From positions 1-6,953 of the forward strand of contig CAJTUQ010000078.1 in assembly GCA_910579335.1 (NCBI GenBank): a stretch of 6,953 bases of DNA, read 5' to 3'. Below are positions 5,151-6,953 of the stretch, piece by piece (the first letter of the stretch is position 1; each line of letters starts with the position of its first letter). A program made the position numbers and the translations under genes. Under the pieces are notes generated by a model that worked only from the letters and a program-made list of their open reading frames with translations, was not told where the DNA came from and did no database searches. This DNA comes from an uncultured Dorea sp. Lineage in GTDB: Bacteria; Bacillota; Clostridia; Lachnospirales; Lachnospiraceae.

Positions 5151-6344
5151 ATGGCACGTAAAGATGACATTTTAAGTATTTATACAAAAGAGGTAGAAGG
5201 AATCAAAGAAGCTGGGCTTTTTAAGGGAGAGGCGCCCTTTGTATCGCCTCAGGGCGCAAGAGTGCGGCTTGAGGACGGAAGAGAGCTCTTGTGTATGTGC
5301 GCGAACAATTATCTTGGGCTTGGAGACAATCCGAGGCTGATTGAGGCGGCAAAAAAGACATATGACGAAAAGGGATACGGGGTTGCTTCCGTACGTTTTA
5401 TCTGCGGGACGCAGGACATCCACAAAAAGCTTGAGAAAAAGATTTCGGATTTTCTTGGAACAGACGACACGATTCTTTATTCTTCCTGTTTTGATGCCAA
5501 CGGCGGACTGTTTGAGACGATCCTGACAGCGGACGATGCGGTAATCAGCGATGAGCTGAACCATGCGTCCATTATTGACGGAGTGCGTCTGTGCAAGGCA
5601 AAACGTTTCCGTTATAAGAACAACGATATGGAGGATTTGGAAGCAAAGCTTAAGGAAGCGGACGAAGCGGGCGCAAGAATTAAGCTGATAGCGACAGACG
5701 GCGTATTTTCGATGGACGGAATTATCTGTAATCTGCAGGGAGTGTGCGATTTGGCGGATAAGTACCATGCATTGGTTATGGTTGACGACAGCCATGCGGT
5801 AGGTTTTGTGGGAAAGACCGGACGCGGCACTCCGGAGCACTGCGGCGTACAGGGACGTGTAGATATCATCACGGGAACGCTCGGAAAAGCGCTCGGAGGA
5901 GCTTCCGGCGGATATACATCGGGACGCAGGGAAATTATAGACCTGCTCCGCCAGAGGAGCCGTCCGTACCTGTTTTCCAATTCTCTTGCTCCGGCGATTG
6001 CGGGCGCAAGCATTGAGCTGTTTGACATGCTGGATGAAAGCACGGCTCTCCGCGACCACTTGGAGGAGGTTACGGCATATTACCGCAAGGAGCTGGTAGA
6101 CAACGGGTTCGACATTATTCCGGGGACTCATCCTTGTGTTCCGGTTATGCTCTATGACGAGAAGACGGCGGCTGAGTTTGCAAAACGTATGATGGATAAA
6201 GGCGTTTACGTAGTGGCGTTCTCCTATCCGGTAGTGCCGAAGGGAAAGGCGAGAATCCGTACGCAGGTATGTGCAAGCCATACGAAAGAGGATATTGATT
6301 TTATTGTTAAGTGTTTTAAAGAAGTAAGAGATGAGATGAAATAA
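5151..6344 (+). CDS. kbl: Glycine C-acetyltransferase (2-amino-3-ketobutyrate CoA ligase)
   Basis: Cytoplasmic PLP enzyme of the alpha-oxoamine synthase group. It cleaves 2-amino-3-ketobutyrate with CoA to glycine and acetyl-CoA, completing the Tdh pathway and removing the unstable product of Tdh. With the start at 5151 it has 397 residues, against 398 in E. coli. Visible active-site features are the PLP lysine K246 in TLGKALGG, D212 and H215 in VDDSHAVGF, H138 in LNHAS (ring stacking), S187 in FSMDG, and R370 in ARIRTQ for the substrate carboxylate. The segments CANNYLGL, ASVRFICGTQD and LYSSCFDANGG are nearly invariant in Kbl. The ATG at 5151 is preferred over the in-frame ATG at 5142 because AAAGGGG (5135-5141) touches the latter but is nine bases from the former. 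The gene order tdh-kbl is the reverse of E. coli kbl-tdh. Confidence 0.96.
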   Translation: MARKDDILSIYTKEVEGIKEAGLFKGEAPFVSPQGARVRLEDGRELLCMCANNYLGLGDNPRLIEAAKKTYDEKGYGVASVRFICGTQDIHKKLEKKISDFLGTDDTILYSSCFDANGGLFETILTADDAVISDELNHASIIDGVRLCKAKRFRYKNNDMEDLEAKLKEADEAGARIKLIATDGVFSMDGIICNLQGVCDLADKYHALVMVDDSHAVGFVGKTGRGTPEHCGVQGRVDIITGTLGKALGGASGGYTSGRREIIDLLRQRSRPYLFSNSLAPAIAGASIELFDMLDESTALRDHLEEVTAYYRKELVDNGFDIIPGTHPCVPVMLYDEKTAAEFAKRMMDKGVYVVAFSYPVVPKGKARIRTQVCASHTKEDIDFIVKCFKEVRDEMK

Positions 6345-6354
6345 AACCAAAGGT

Positions 6355-6373
6355 CTGCGACTGTTAGTTGCGG
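6355..6373 (+). other. Small hairpin after kbl
   Basis: CTGCGACT (6355-6362) can pair with AGTTGCGG (6366-6373) around a GTT loop, with two G-T pairs. No T run follows. It could protect the mRNA end or be chance. Confidence 0.2.
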
Positions 6374-6396
6374 GATTAGGTAGGATATTGTGTTTT

Positions 6397-6432
6397 AAAC
6401 CGGTGCAGCGTATGCTGTGCCGGTTTTGTCTT
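6397..6432 (+). terminator. Rho-independent terminator of tdh-kbl
   Basis: AAACCGGTGCAGC (6397-6409) pairs with GCTGTGCCGGTTT (6414-6426) around a GTAT loop, forming a 13-bp stem with two adjacent wobble pairs. The tail is TTTTGTCTT (6424-6432). It lies 52 bases after the kbl stop. Confidence 0.82.
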
Positions 6433-6475
6433 AGAGCGGGGCGACAGCGGGTAAAAGAAAAAATAACAACACCCT

Positions 6476-6503
6476 TTGCAAAGACCGGGCTTTCTGCTAT
6501 ACT
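6476..6503 (+). promoter_or_regulatory. Promoter of the M18 aminopeptidase gene
   Basis: TTGCAA (6476-6481) and TATACT (6498-6503) are 16 bases apart, with TGC just before the -10 (extended -10). The predicted start is near 6510. The -35 lies inside the 10-base palindrome CTTTGCAAAG (6474-6483), a possible but unproven operator. The promoter follows the tdh-kbl terminator, so the aminopeptidase gene is an independent unit. Confidence 0.55.
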
Positions 6504-6583
6504 TTTTTGGAAAAGGGCGCAGCAGTATTTTGCAGGTGGAATTTTCACGCATATGCAAGTGGGCTGTGGGAAGGAGATATTTT

Positions 6584-6953
6584 ATGGACAGAAAAAATGT
6601 TTGGAAGGGATATACACGGGAACAGTTAAAGGAGCTTGACAGAATTAACGAGGATTATAAGAGATGCCTTGACCTCGGTAAGACGGAGCGGGAGTGTGTG
6701 AAGCTTTCGGTGGAGATGCTAAAGGAAAACGGTTATATCAGCCTGGAGGAGAAAAGGGATTCTAAAGAGGGGTTAAAGTGCGGCGATAAGATATATGCGG
6801 TGTGCATGGGAAAGAGCGTTGCGGCGTTTCATATTGGCAGCGAGCCGCTTGAGTGCGGCATGAATATTCTTGGAGCGCATATTGATTCTCCGCGTATTGA
6901 CGTGAAGCAGAATCCGCTGTATGAGAGTGATGAATTTGCCTATTTTGATACCC
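6584..6953 (+). CDS. M18 family zinc aminopeptidase, N-terminal part (cut by window end)
   Basis: The first 123 codons of a cytoplasmic metallo-aminopeptidase, open to the window edge. Members of family M18 (aspartyl aminopeptidase and the bacterial ApeA/ApeB proteins) remove N-terminal residues from peptides, often acidic ones, with two metal ions. The N-terminus (MDRKNVWKGYTREQLKELDR) and the conserved block GMNILGAHIDSPRIDVKQNP (92-111) are typical. H99 in the HxDSP motif corresponds to the first metal ligand, with D101 beside it. The remaining metal ligands would lie beyond the window. The ATG at 6584 has AAGGAG (6571-6576) seven bases upstream. Whether it is ApeA- or ApeB-like cannot be told from this fragment, so I give no symbol. 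It has no obvious metabolic link to tdh-kbl beyond releasing amino acids from peptides. Confidence 0.88.
   Translation, partial: MDRKNVWKGYTREQLKELDRINEDYKRCLDLGKTERECVKLSVEMLKENGYISLEEKRDSKEGLKCGDKIYAVCMGKSVAAFHIGSEPLECGMNILGAHIDSPRIDVKQNPLYESDEFAYFDT

Noticed and set aside
5172..6548. Open frame of 458 codons on the minus strand, antisense to all of kbl
   Set aside because: Its product is rich in Cys, Arg and His with no recognisable domain, it runs through the kbl terminator, and the plus strand encodes a clear full-length Kbl. It is most likely a by-product of codon use in kbl.

Overview
The window looks like chromosomal DNA of a low- to mid-GC Firmicute, most likely a Lachnospiraceae-type gut clostridium. 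The evidence is the single-chain dimeric-type glycyl-tRNA synthetase, the AAGGAGG-type ribosome binding sites, the SigA-like promoters, the ECF-type vitamin transporter subunit and the M18 aminopeptidase. The genus assignment is inference. I see no insertion sequence, phage gene, CRISPR array, tRNA or rRNA.

Layout, left to right. Bases 1-104 hold a strong leftward promoter for a gene outside the window. A PanT-like ECF S component lies at 105-761 (-). The gap at 762-989 carries back-to-back promoters for that gene and for glyQS (990-2381, +), plus a 16-base perfect palindrome in the S-component leader. glyQS and sstT (2442-3674, -) converge on one two-way terminator (2390-2421). The 327-base gap at 3675-4001 separates sstT from the divergent tdh-kbl pair (tdh 4002-5063 and kbl 5151-6344, both +). 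A terminator at 6397-6432 closes tdh-kbl. The window ends inside an M18 aminopeptidase (6584 onward, +) that has its own promoter.

Functional reading: SstT imports serine and threonine with sodium. Tdh oxidises threonine to 2-amino-3-ketobutyrate, and Kbl splits this with CoA into glycine and acetyl-CoA. GlyRS charges glycine onto tRNA. If the S component really carries pantothenate, it would supply the precursor of the CoA that Kbl consumes. The protein families are ordinary; the grouping around threonine and glycine is the notable part.

The less ordinary signals are in the sstT/tdh gap. (1) A 10-bp inverted repeat sits between a good Shine-Dalgarno sequence and the sstT start and could bring the two together. 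(2) A 20-codon open frame rich in Thr, Ser and Gly, with a very strong Shine-Dalgarno sequence, ends on the TTG start of tdh. (3) A run of A-tracts in helical phase lies between the two -35 regions. All three are hypotheses read from sequence only.
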